A stretch of DNA of 64,000 nt from an uncultured Clostridia bacterium (GTDB lineage: Bacteria > Bacillota > Clostridia > TANB77 > CAG-508): positions 1-64,000 of the forward strand of contig CAKPFO010000003.1 in NCBI GenBank assembly GCA_934153805.1, in the 5' to 3' direction. The notes beneath the pieces were generated by a model. That model saw only the letters and a list, made by a program, of their open reading frames with translations, was not told the DNA's origin and searched no databases. The position numbers and the translations under genes were made by a program. Shown piece after piece: positions 44,897-52,072 of this stretch. Within the stretch, counting starts at the first letter, position 1; each line of letters begins with the position of its first letter.

Positions 44897-44972
44897 TGGT
44901 GCACCACCGGGGGGTCGAACCCCGGACCTTCTGATTAAGAGTCAGCTGCTCTGCCAACTGAGCTAGTGGTGC
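44897..44972 (-). tRNA. tRNA-Lys (CTT)
   Basis: 76 nt; anticodon loop CTCTTAA, acceptor GCACCAC / GTGGTGC with A73 and CCA. Confidence 0.96.
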
Positions 44973-45121
44973 ATAAATTAATTTAATTTTTCTAACGTTC
45001 ACATTATAGTCCCTTTTTTTTATTTTGTCAATACATATTTACATTTTTAAGTTTTACATAATGTTTAATTTTAATATTTTCATATTTATTTTCTTTTTAT
45101 TTATATGTTTTTCGTATACAT

Positions 45122-45166
45122 AAAACGAGATATGGTTAACATATTTACATATCTCGTTTTATTTTA
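45122..45166. terminator. Terminator of the VanW gene
   Basis: AAAACGAGATATG / CATATCTCGTTTT around a short loop with T-rich flanks. Confidence 0.75.
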
Positions 45167-45178
45167 TATTTATTCTTT

Positions 45179-46780
45179 TTATTGATTTTCCGGCATTGTA
45201 CTTGTTGCAGCAACTTTTTTAGTTCCTCTTTTTACTATTTGTTCTAATGTACTATATGTATCTTTAGAAAGAAGCGTTTTTGAAACAACTGCTCCATTTA
45301 ATTTTAGTATTTTATAAGTTTCTGCCTTTGCTCCATTTATTCCATATTGTGTTATAATTTCTGTTCCTTCATCTAAAGTATTATCATTTATATAATTTGT
45401 TGTATATGGAATAGTTTCAATTACATTAGTTTCTAACTCTACTTCATATTCATTTTCTTCTTTTATTCCATATATTGCAATTTTTACAATACCATTTTGA
45501 GCAGTTGACTCTATTTTTATTGGGTAATTTCTTGTATTTTTAAAGCAAAAATCTATTGTTCCCCAAGATACTGTTGCATCTCTACCTTCTTTCACATATG
45601 AAGTTAAAAATCTATGATTACTCCTGCTTGTTATTTCTAAATTTGCGTATAACACAGCATTATATAAGGTTGATGAAAGTTGACAAATTCCCCCTCCAAT
45701 ACCTTGAACCACTTTTCCATTGTAGTACACTGCTGCTTCTTTATATCCCGCAGATATCGTACGTTCTCCAACAGTCTTATTATATGAGAATGTTTCTCCT
45801 GGGAGTACTATAGTTCCATTTATTTTATTTGATGATAATTCTAAGTTATTACTTCTATTTTTATTGCTTGCATCATATCTTGTTGTAAATTCAGATAATT
45901 TATTAGGAAATACCTCTGTTCCTAATTTTTCTAAAGTTATTTCTGGAATTGTTATTTTTAGTGGAATGCTATACTCTTCTTTTTCTTCTTCTAACATTTT
46001 TTTGGCTTCATCAATTGTTATTGCAAAGTCAACTCCATTAATTTCAGAATGAACTTTTGTAGGATTTGTTTCCATATACGCGTTTTGTGCTTCTTTATGT
46101 ATTTCTTTATATATATTGCCAATATCTATTTTTTTAGGTTCAACTGTAGTCGTAGGTATTTCTACTACTTTTTCTCCATCTCTTTGTATTATTTCTTTTA
46201 AACTTTCCTTAAATTCGTCTTTTTTTATAGCTATTCCGCTTTGTCCTTTTTTAATTATTAAATTATTATCTTCTATATAATAATTACTCTCTACTACGGC
46301 GTTTGGTAATTTGCTACTTAATTTGCTTACTTTTTTATCTATTTCCTCTTCATTGTATGTAATTTCACCATTTATATTTTTCCCAAATAATATCGTTAAC
46401 AATATTTGATAATTATCTTTTACTATATTTCCTGTTCTACCTATTTTTTGTGCTTCTTTTATTAATTTATCTATATCTATCTCTGGATTTATTTCATCTA
46501 CTATAATTGTTTCTTCCATATCTTGATATGTAGCTGTTATATCTTTCTTTATACAGTTTTCATACCAATCATTTAGCCTTTTTCTCGCTTCATCTTCATT
46601 TAAATTAGCAACATCTACATTTTGTATTTTTATTCCTTTTAAAATTTTTGTATTATTTATATTTATAAGCGAAAAAATCACAGAAAAAAATAATAGAATT
46701 ACAAAAATTATACTTGAAATGATTATTATTCTATTTTTATTATAATTCTTTTTTGATTTTCTTCTTGTTCTCATTCTCAT
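45179..46780 (-). CDS. VanW family protein
   Basis: A basic N-terminus and one membrane anchor (~residues 18-38) precede a peptidoglycan-binding-like region (PG_binding_4, ~70-220). The VanW domain is marked by LPGETFSYNKTVGERTISAGY and VQGIGGGICQLSSTLYNAVL, and a G5-like beta C-terminus follows. VanW proteins accompany some vancomycin-resistance clusters but most, as here, stand alone and their role is unknown, perhaps in wall remodelling. No vanR/S/H/A/X genes are nearby, so no resistance is implied. Confidence 0.9.
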   Translation of the reverse strand: MRMRTRRKSKKNYNKNRIIIISSIIFVILLFFSVIFSLININNTKILKGIKIQNVDVANLNEDEARKRLNDWYENCIKKDITATYQDMEETIIVDEINPEIDIDKLIKEAQKIGRTGNIVKDNYQILLTILFGKNINGEITYNEEEIDKKVSKLSSKLPNAVVESNYYIEDNNLIIKKGQSGIAIKKDEFKESLKEIIQRDGEKVVEIPTTTVEPKKIDIGNIYKEIHKEAQNAYMETNPTKVHSEINGVDFAITIDEAKKMLEEEKEEYSIPLKITIPEITLEKLGTEVFPNKLSEFTTRYDASNKNRSNNLELSSNKINGTIVLPGETFSYNKTVGERTISAGYKEAAVYYNGKVVQGIGGGICQLSSTLYNAVLYANLEITSRSNHRFLTSYVKEGRDATVSWGTIDFCFKNTRNYPIKIESTAQNGIVKIAIYGIKEENEYEVELETNVIETIPYTTNYINDNTLDEGTEIITQYGINGAKAETYKILKLNGAVVSKTLLSKDTYSTLEQIVKRGTKKVAATSTMPENQ

Positions 46781-46890
46781 TTTTATTACATTCCTCCTTG
46801 AGATATAAATTAATTTGTTAATATAATATTATCATATCAACTTTTCTTTTACAATATGATAATATTTATTTAAAATTATTTATTTACTTA

Positions 46891-46919
46891 TAGACAATTT
46901 TTGTTTTTTTATGTATAAT
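46891..46919 (+). promoter_or_regulatory. Promoter of the XRE-S24 regulator gene
   Basis: TAGACA (46891-46896), 17 bases, TATAAT (46914-46919), 32 bases before the ATG. Confidence 0.65.
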
Positions 46920-46951
46920 TTTCTAAGAATAAATCGAAAGAGGTAGATTAT

Positions 46952-47530
46952 ATGTTAGGAAGTATGTTATCTAAAATCCGTAAAGACAAAAATATTACAA
47001 AAGTAGAACTTGCTAAAAAGACAGGCATTAATATTGGTCACTTAACACATATAGAAAAAGGTGAAAGAAATCCTAGTCACAAAACATTAAAAACTATATG
47101 CAAAGCATTAGATGTGCCTTCACAACCTTTAATGTATTTATATGATAGAACTTTAACAGAAGATCAAATTCGATATAAAATGTTAAATCATCTTTCTTAT
47201 AATAAAATTTTAGCTGTAGATTCTCTTGAAAACTTTATAGACTGTCCTTCTGATGTTCCAAATGCAACTATTGCAATAAAAATTCCAGATGACTCTATGG
47301 AACCAAAATTAAAAAAAGGAAGTTATGCTTATTTTGAACTAAATTCACCTTTAAATAATAGAGATATTGGTGTAATAAAATATAATGGAGAAACATTAGT
47401 TAGAAGATTTATTATTAGAAGAGACAAATTAATTTTAAGACCAGAAAATAAAGATTACCCAGAAATGGACATTTCTGAGAATGACGATTTTACAATTATT
47501 GGCAGAATTGTTTTTTCTTCTAAAAGATAG
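46952..47530 (+). CDS. XRE-type regulator with an S24 (LexA/CI-like) C-terminal domain
   Basis: N-terminal helix-turn-helix (KVELAKKTGINIGHLTHIEKG) and a C-terminal S24 domain with DDSMEPKLKKGSY, where the nucleophilic Ser is present, and PENKDYPEM. The place of the LexA/CI catalytic Lys (TVKRL) reads LVRRF, so Lys is replaced by Arg and self-cleavage is doubtful. It is divergent from vanW. It may be a domesticated repressor that lost SOS-induced cleavage. Confidence 0.85.
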   Translation: MLGSMLSKIRKDKNITKVELAKKTGINIGHLTHIEKGERNPSHKTLKTICKALDVPSQPLMYLYDRTLTEDQIRYKMLNHLSYNKILAVDSLENFIDCPSDVPNATIAIKIPDDSMEPKLKKGSYAYFELNSPLNNRDIGVIKYNGETLVRRFIIRRDKLILRPENKDYPEMDISENDDFTIIGRIVFSSKR

Positions 47531-47627
47531 TATTTTTTTACTTTTTTTGCAAAAAAATACTTGAATATTATATTATTTAATAATATAATGTTTTTACAAA
47601 AGATAAAATTGAGGAGAGATATTTAAA

Positions 47628-48107
47628 ATGGAACTAGTTAAAAATATATTTTTTAATACAGATAAAATAATTCAAAATTCAAAGTTAAAAATTTCATATG
47701 TTGGAACTTTATATCAAAAAGGTTCTTCTGAAGTTTTTCTACATTATGGTTTTAACACTAATTGGGATGGTGTTAATGATGTTAAAATGGAAAAAACAGA
47801 CCTTGGCTTTCAATGTGAAATAGAAATAGGAAATTTTGACACATTAAATTTATGCTTTAGAAATAGTGTAAATGAATGGGATAATAATAATTGCGAAAAT
47901 TATATTTTTGAAATAGAAAAATTACCAGACAGTGTTGAAGAGTTGTCTTTAATAGTTGCAGAAAATAACGAAATGCAAATTCACAAAGGTCTAAGAAAAA
48001 CATATATATGGAGCAAAAAAATTAAACTTGCAGTTTATAAAATTATTAAATTTGTTCCAAAAATAATATCTGGAAATTATAAAAGAAAATTAAATGAAAA
48101 TAATTAA
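47628..48107 (+). CDS. Cytoplasmic carbohydrate-binding module protein (CBM25/53-like)
   Basis: 159 residues with a starch-binding-type CBM: VFLHYGFNTNWDGVNDVKM, then a strand and LNLCFRNSVNEWDNNNCENY, the Trp/Asn pattern of CBM25/26/53. There is no signal peptide; the C-terminus is a basic amphipathic helix (KKIKLAVYKIIKFVPKI) that might lie on the membrane. GAGGAGAG precedes ATG. A glycogen- or alpha-glucan-related intracellular role is inferred. Confidence 0.7.
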   Translation: MELVKNIFFNTDKIIQNSKLKISYVGTLYQKGSSEVFLHYGFNTNWDGVNDVKMEKTDLGFQCEIEIGNFDTLNLCFRNSVNEWDNNNCENYIFEIEKLPDSVEELSLIVAENNEMQIHKGLRKTYIWSKKIKLAVYKIIKFVPKIISGNYKRKLNENN

Positions 48108-48150
48108 AAAAATAAGCAAAAGTTATACTAAAACTTTTGCTTATTTTTTT
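48107..48150. terminator. Bidirectional terminator
   Basis: AATAAGCAAAAGTT / AACTTTTGCTTATT followed by T on the plus strand, between two convergent genes. Confidence 0.85.
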
Positions 48151-49600
48151 ATATTTCTTTAAACTTATTTAACTTTATAATTGAACAAATAATAATTACT
48201 ATTGATATACCTACTATTCCTGTAATTGTTCTTTCTCCTGTTTGTGGTAAAATCTTTGGTAGTTTTTCATCTATTTTTGCATTATAAATAATTCCATTAT
48301 TGCTTTCATATTCTACTTCTCCACACATATTTACAATACTTTTATATTCTTTTTCATCTTTTATATAATCTGTAGAGACTTCAATTTGTTTATATATATA
48401 TTCTCCAGGTTCAATTCCTATAAAAGTTCCTTTTCCTTCATTGTTTGTTATAATTGTAATTTGTTTTCCGTCTTTATCTAATACTGGTTCCCCATTTTTG
48501 TTATATAATCCTATTTTCGAACCTGATATTCCAATTTTAGTATCTTTTATATAATTAATAATTGGTATTTCAAATGGTTCATGTTTTAATATTAATTTTA
48601 TTTCTTTATTTGTATTTATATCAATTGCTTTTCCTTCTCTTGTAATTTTAAATTTATACGTTTTTTGTGTTTTTACTTCTTCTATTGTATATATTCCTTC
48701 TGTTAACCCTTCTATATCATATGATCCATTTTCGTCGGAAATACACTCTCTTACAATTTCCCCTTTTTCATTTTTTACATAAAATTTTGTTTCTTTTAAA
48801 GGTTCAGATTTTTCATCTAAGCATACAACTGGTATTTTATAATCATTTATTTCTAATTTAAAATATTTAAATACTATAGTACTTAATATAGAGCAATCAT
48901 GTTGTAAATATGATGAAATCAATCCAAAACTTTCTCCTGAATATGCATTACTATCCAAATTTAAATTTAATATTTCTTTGTTATTATCTATGACTTTTAC
49001 GTTCGTTGGTGAAGTATTTATAACTAAATTATGTATAACATCTGATGTTTTATTTATAGTCTTAACTAATTTTCCATAGTCTGCAATTACCTTGTTAGAT
49101 GTATTTTCAAATTTATTTATATCAACATTGTCCAGTCTATATATGCAAATATCATTTTCTCTATATAATAGAACATATCCTGACAACTTATTATCTTGTA
49201 TAGTAGAATTAAATATGAATCCAGCACCATCTAAAGTATGATAATTTGCTTGGCTTTCATCTACTGTAAATTTAAATATTTTTTCTCCTGCATTTTTATA
49301 TTCTTTATATAAAAAGTCTTTATATGATGTGTCTCCATACCCATAAAAAGCAATATCTTGTCCCAATTTTATATGTCTTCCGTTATACGCTTTGTCTGAA
49401 GTTGTTACTCTAGTATGCCATTCCCAGAAATCATCTTTTAGCCATTCCTTATCTATTTCTATTATTTCTTTTTCGGCTTTTGCTAATATAATTTTTTTGT
49501 CTTCCATTTTTACAATATTATTAATGTTAATTAATGCTAATATTCCTAACACTGTAAATATTGCTATGCTTTTGTTTACTAATTTTTTTATCTGTTGCAT
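48149..49600 (-). CDS. LPXTG wall-anchored adhesin-like protein with Cna-B domains
   Basis: Signal/anchor at residues 11-28, then a ~230-residue N-terminal domain (KEWLKDDFWEWHTRV, LDGAGFIFNSTIQD), possibly lectin-like. Two SpaA/Cna-B-type beta domains follow (KFYVKNEKGEIVRECISDENG and a second with TNNEGKGTFIGIEPGEYIYK), then sortase signal LPQTG, a membrane helix and a short basic tail. Such Cna-B proteins form adhesins or pilus tips; no sortase gene is in the window. Confidence 0.87.
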   Translation of the reverse strand: MQQIKKLVNKSIAIFTVLGILALININNIVKMEDKKIILAKAEKEIIEIDKEWLKDDFWEWHTRVTTSDKAYNGRHIKLGQDIAFYGYGDTSYKDFLYKEYKNAGEKIFKFTVDESQANYHTLDGAGFIFNSTIQDNKLSGYVLLYRENDICIYRLDNVDINKFENTSNKVIADYGKLVKTINKTSDVIHNLVINTSPTNVKVIDNNKEILNLNLDSNAYSGESFGLISSYLQHDCSILSTIVFKYFKLEINDYKIPVVCLDEKSEPLKETKFYVKNEKGEIVRECISDENGSYDIEGLTEGIYTIEEVKTQKTYKFKITREGKAIDINTNKEIKLILKHEPFEIPIINYIKDTKIGISGSKIGLYNKNGEPVLDKDGKQITIITNNEGKGTFIGIEPGEYIYKQIEVSTDYIKDEKEYKSIVNMCGEVEYESNNGIIYNAKIDEKLPKILPQTGERTITGIVGISIVIIICSIIKLNKFKEI

Positions 49601-49725
49601 ACTTTATTCTCCTATATATTTTAATACATTTATTTTCTTAATTATATATCAACATATTATAGTTATCAATGTTTATTTCTCAATTTCTATTTTTTATTGT
49701 ATTTTTGATTAAAATATAATTATTG

Positions 49726-50454
49726 TTATATATTCCATCCTCCATTTATAGAAATTATCTGACCTGTAGTATATTCATCTTCAATTAACCATTTTACACA
49801 TTTCGCAATGTCTTTTGTTCTTCCAATTCTTTCTAGTGGTATCTCTTCCTCTATTTGTTTTAATTCTTCTTTGCTTAAATCTCTATTCATTGACGTGTCT
49901 ATAATTCCTGGTGCTATACTATTTATACGTATCCTAGAAGGTCCTAGTTCTTTTGCCAAGGACTTTGTCATTGCATCTACACCTGCTTTTGCTACACTAT
50001 AGTGCACTTCACATGATGCTCCTGTTACTCCCCATATTGATGAAATATTTATTATACAACCTTTTTTATTGTGTATCATATTTTTAGCTACTTCTTGTGT
50101 CATATAAAATACTGAATTTAAATTTGTATTTATCATATTGTTCCAATCTTCATCTGTTATGTCTGTAAATAATTTTATTTGTGATATTCCTGCATTATTT
50201 ACTAAAACATCTATATTTCCAAATTTACTTATTGCAAATTCTACTAATTTTTTTGTTTCTTCTCTTTTGGTTACGTCTGCTTTATATATTTCCACAGAAT
50301 ATCCTTTTTGTGTGCATTCTTCTTGAATTTTTTTAGCTAATTCTTCAGATTTATTATAATTTAAAACAACGTTAAATCCTTCTTCAGCTAATATTTTTAC
50401 AATACTTGCTCCTATTCCTTTAGAACCTCCTGTAACAATGGCTGTTTTTTTCAT
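49726..50454 (-). CDS. ymfI: SDR oxidoreductase, EF-P 5-aminopentanone reductase-like (YmfI)
   Basis: A 242-residue short-chain dehydrogenase: TGGSKGIG NAD(P)-binding loop, NNAG, the active-site Ser and Y-x-x-x-K (HYSVAKAG). The KLFTDITDEDWNNMI segment fits the YmfI subgroup that reduces 5-aminopentanone on elongation factor P, but FabG (3-oxoacyl-ACP reductase) cannot be excluded, since no fab or efp gene is adjacent. The start ATG overlaps the TGA of the upstream HNH frame (ATGA). Confidence 0.78.
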   Translation of the reverse strand: MKKTAIVTGGSKGIGASIVKILAEEGFNVVLNYNKSEELAKKIQEECTQKGYSVEIYKADVTKREETKKLVEFAISKFGNIDVLVNNAGISQIKLFTDITDEDWNNMINTNLNSVFYMTQEVAKNMIHNKKGCIINISSIWGVTGASCEVHYSVAKAGVDAMTKSLAKELGPSRIRINSIAPGIIDTSMNRDLSKEELKQIEEEIPLERIGRTKDIAKCVKWLIEDEYTTGQIISINGGWNI

Positions 50455-50855
50455 TTTATCACCTTCTCTTTATTATATTTGCTTCTACTCTTTCTTCCAT
50501 TATTTAAATTAGCACCTTTATATGTACTAGTTAACGAATGGCAATTTGGACATAATAATATTAAGTTTTCTTCATTATTGTTTTTATAATTTCCATCTAT
50601 ATGTTCTATTTCCAATGGTATTTTATTTGTATATTTATTAATCTCACCTCATCCACACCTTGCACATTTATAATTATATTTTTCAAATAAATATGTTTTT
50701 ATATATGATGAAATTTGATATTCTCCTCTCATTCCATTTATCTGATTATTTTTCCATTTTTTTATATACATTTTTAATTGATATTCTTTTTGACATTTAT
50801 TACTACAATATTTAGAACGTTTATTTATCTGTTTGTTACAATTTAAACAATACAT
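50451..50855 (-). pseudogene. HNH endonuclease gene with an in-frame TGA
   Basis: A 134-codon frame interrupted once by TGA at 50649-50651. The N-terminal part has zinc-finger Cys pairs (CLNCNK, YCSNKCQKEY), then KCARCG-stop-GEINKYTNKIPLEIEHIDG, where relatives have Trp (CGWGE). The HNH core continues intact with LLCPNCHSLTSTYKG. One base (TGG to TGA) explains the stop. ATG 50855 follows AGAGGGTG, and the natural end is ATGA-coupled to the SDR gene. It begins 76 bases after the intron-bearing tRNA-Thr on the same strand. Probably a decayed homing-type endonuclease. Confidence 0.8.
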
Positions 50856-50885
50856 AATAATCACCCTCTAATTTTTCTTAATAAA

Positions 50886-50927
50886 ACAAAAAATCAAGCA
50901 AGTTTTAAAAACAAGCCTGATTTTAAG
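50886..50927 (-). terminator. Terminator after the tRNA cluster
   Basis: On the minus strand AATCAGGCTTGTTTT and AAACTTGCTTGATT pair with some G-T wobbles, then a T-run. Confidence 0.6.
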
Positions 50928-50930
50928 TAT

Positions 50931-51238
50931 TGGAGCCACTTGCCCGAATCGAACGGGCGACCTACTGATTCATACTACTATAATTTTCATTACCACATTG
51001 TGTTTGTAGTCTGGACTTTCTCTTTACCATAGCTTATTCGCTTTAGGTACACCGTATAAAGTCTCTACACTCGAATTTCTTCTAGCTCGGGATTAACATA
51101 TATGAAATACTTAGTCTTCCCCGAATTAGCGGTGTCCACTTTAAATGTTTCCAAATAAAGGTGCAAAATAGTTCAAAATAGAAATCTCTTTCTATCTATT
51201 CCACAAGTCAGTTGCTCTACCATCTGAGCTAAAGTGGC
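50931..51238 (-). tRNA. tRNA-Thr (TGT) interrupted by a group I intron
   Basis: The exons are 51203-51238 and 50931-50970. Joined they give a normal cloverleaf: acceptor GCCACTT / AAGTGGC with T73 and CCA, anticodon stem ACTGA / TCAGT and loop CTTGTAA, anticodon TGT. The intron sits between anticodon base 36 and base 37. The 5' exon ends in T and the intron ends in G, as group I splicing requires. It is third in a tRNA-Lys, tRNA-Glu, tRNA-Thr series. Confidence 0.9.
50971..51202 (-). ncRNA. Group I self-splicing intron (232 nt) in tRNA-Thr
   Basis: Core elements on the minus strand: P3 ACACCG / CGGTGT; P and Q segments TAATTCGGGG and TAATCCCGAG (P4); R segment GTGTAGAGACTTTATACGG; P7 AGACTTT / AAAGTCC; P8 TACC / GGTA; S segment AAGAGAAAGTCC; terminal G. 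P2 CACCTTTA / TTAAAGTG is plausible. For P1, GGAATAG can pair with CTATTTT just downstream, placing the last exon T opposite a G, although the next pair is a mismatch. There is no internal open frame. Small size suggests the IC3-like bacterial tRNA class. Confidence 0.88.
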
Positions 51239-51249
51239 ATATAAGGTAT

Positions 51250-51324
51250 TGGTGACCCCTACGGGAATCGAACCCATGTCTCCGCCGTGAAAGGGCGATG
51301 TCTTAACCGCTTGACCAAGGGGCC
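51250..51324 (-). tRNA. tRNA-Glu (TTC)
   Basis: 75 nt; anticodon loop CTTTCAC, acceptor GGCCCCT / AGGGGTC with A73 and CCA. It is 11 bases upstream of tRNA-Thr in the transcript. Confidence 0.96.
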
Positions 51325-51371
51325 TTATAATAATTTTGCCAAGGATTTAAGTAATTTTAAATCCTTGGTAT

Positions 51372-51447
51372 TGGTGAGCCATCGCGGATTCGAACCGCGG
51401 ACAACTTGATTAAAAGTCAAGTGCTCTACCACCTGAGCTAATGACCC
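51372..51447 (-). tRNA. tRNA-Lys (TTT)
   Basis: 76 nt; anticodon loop CTTTTAA, acceptor GGGTCAT / ATGGCTC with A73 and CCA. First of the three-tRNA cluster; a hairpin (CCAAGGATTTA / TAAATCCTTGG, 51343-51369) separates it from tRNA-Glu, probably a processing signal. Confidence 0.96.
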
Positions 51448-51547
51448 AAGTAGAGTCGCGTTTAATTGCGACTGCTAATACATATTACTATATTTTTTTT
51501 GGTTTGTCAACATTTTTTGTAAAATTTGTGAAATTTTTGTGTTTTTT

Positions 51548-51733
51548 TTATTTGTTTAACTTTTCAATCAATTCATTTACGTCTATTCCATGTACATCAC
51601 AAGCCTCTTCTATTGTTTCTGCTTGAGATGCTGGACATCCTAAACAATGCATACCAATCTCTAATAATATATCAGCTTTTTCTGGTGCTAACTCTAATAT
51701 TTCTCCTATTGTAGTATCCTTTGTAAAATTCAT
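51548..51733 (-). CDS. DUF1858 protein (hybrid-cluster-associated redox disulfide domain)
   Basis: 61 residues: TKDTTIGEILELAPEKADIL then EIGMHCLGCPASQAETIEEA, with the C-x-x-C redox pair of the DUF1858 family. Often found near hybrid-cluster proteins or thiol enzymes; none is adjacent. AAGGACGTG precedes ATG. Confidence 0.88.
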   Translation of the reverse strand: MNFTKDTTIGEILELAPEKADILLEIGMHCLGCPASQAETIEEACDVHGIDVNELIEKLNK

Positions 51734-51860
51734 TTTTTCACGTCCTTTCCTTCTTAAATTTCAAAACTTATATTTTAATCATATTGTCTATATTTTCTTT
51801 GTCGTTTTTTATCGTTTTTTTAGAACCTTTGTCATTCTAACACATTTTTCAAAAAAAGTA

Positions 51861-51889
51861 TAGACAATTTCGAAAAAATATTGTATTAT
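51861..51889 (+). promoter_or_regulatory. Promoter of the T4SS-like operon
   Basis: TAGACA (51861-51866), 17 bases, TATTAT (51884-51889), 22 bases before the first ATG. The -35 matches that of the XRE-S24 gene (TAGACAATTT in both). Confidence 0.65.
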
Positions 51890-51910
51890 GTCTCCTAGAA
51901 AAGGAGAGTG

Positions 51911-52072
51911 ATGCTTATCAATACACTTATAAATGCTTTTTTTATTATTCTTATTATTAATTTTTTTATTACTTTTTATTCAATTTATACTTTTTTTGAT
52001 ATCTACTTTTTCCATAATAGGCAAGGTTTAAAATTAAGTATAAAAAAGGATTCATTTAAAGATGAGATTTAA
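51911..52072 (+). CDS. Small membrane protein, first gene of the T4SS-like operon
   Basis: 53 residues: a long Ile/Phe-rich membrane helix from LINTLINAFF onward, then a soluble tail (NRQGLKLSIKKDSFKDEI). AAAAGGAG lies 4-5 bases before the ATG, and the stop codon is 11 bases inside the following ATPase gene, so translation is coupled. No homologue recognised. It may be a small subunit of the membrane complex. Confidence 0.65.
   Translation: MLINTLINAFFIILIINFFITFYSIYTFFDIYFFHNRQGLKLSIKKDSFKDEI

Noticed and set aside
45179..46780. Vancomycin resistance from the VanW gene
   Set aside because: No vanR, vanS, vanH, vanA/B ligase or vanX gene is present, and the Ddl encoded at 35.5 kb lies with murF as a housekeeping enzyme. 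VanW alone is common in susceptible Clostridia.
50649..50651. Genome-wide reading of TGA as tryptophan to explain the HNH stop
   Set aside because: murF ends in TGA at its normal length inside an ATGA overlap with ddl, and tryptophan is otherwise encoded by TGG.
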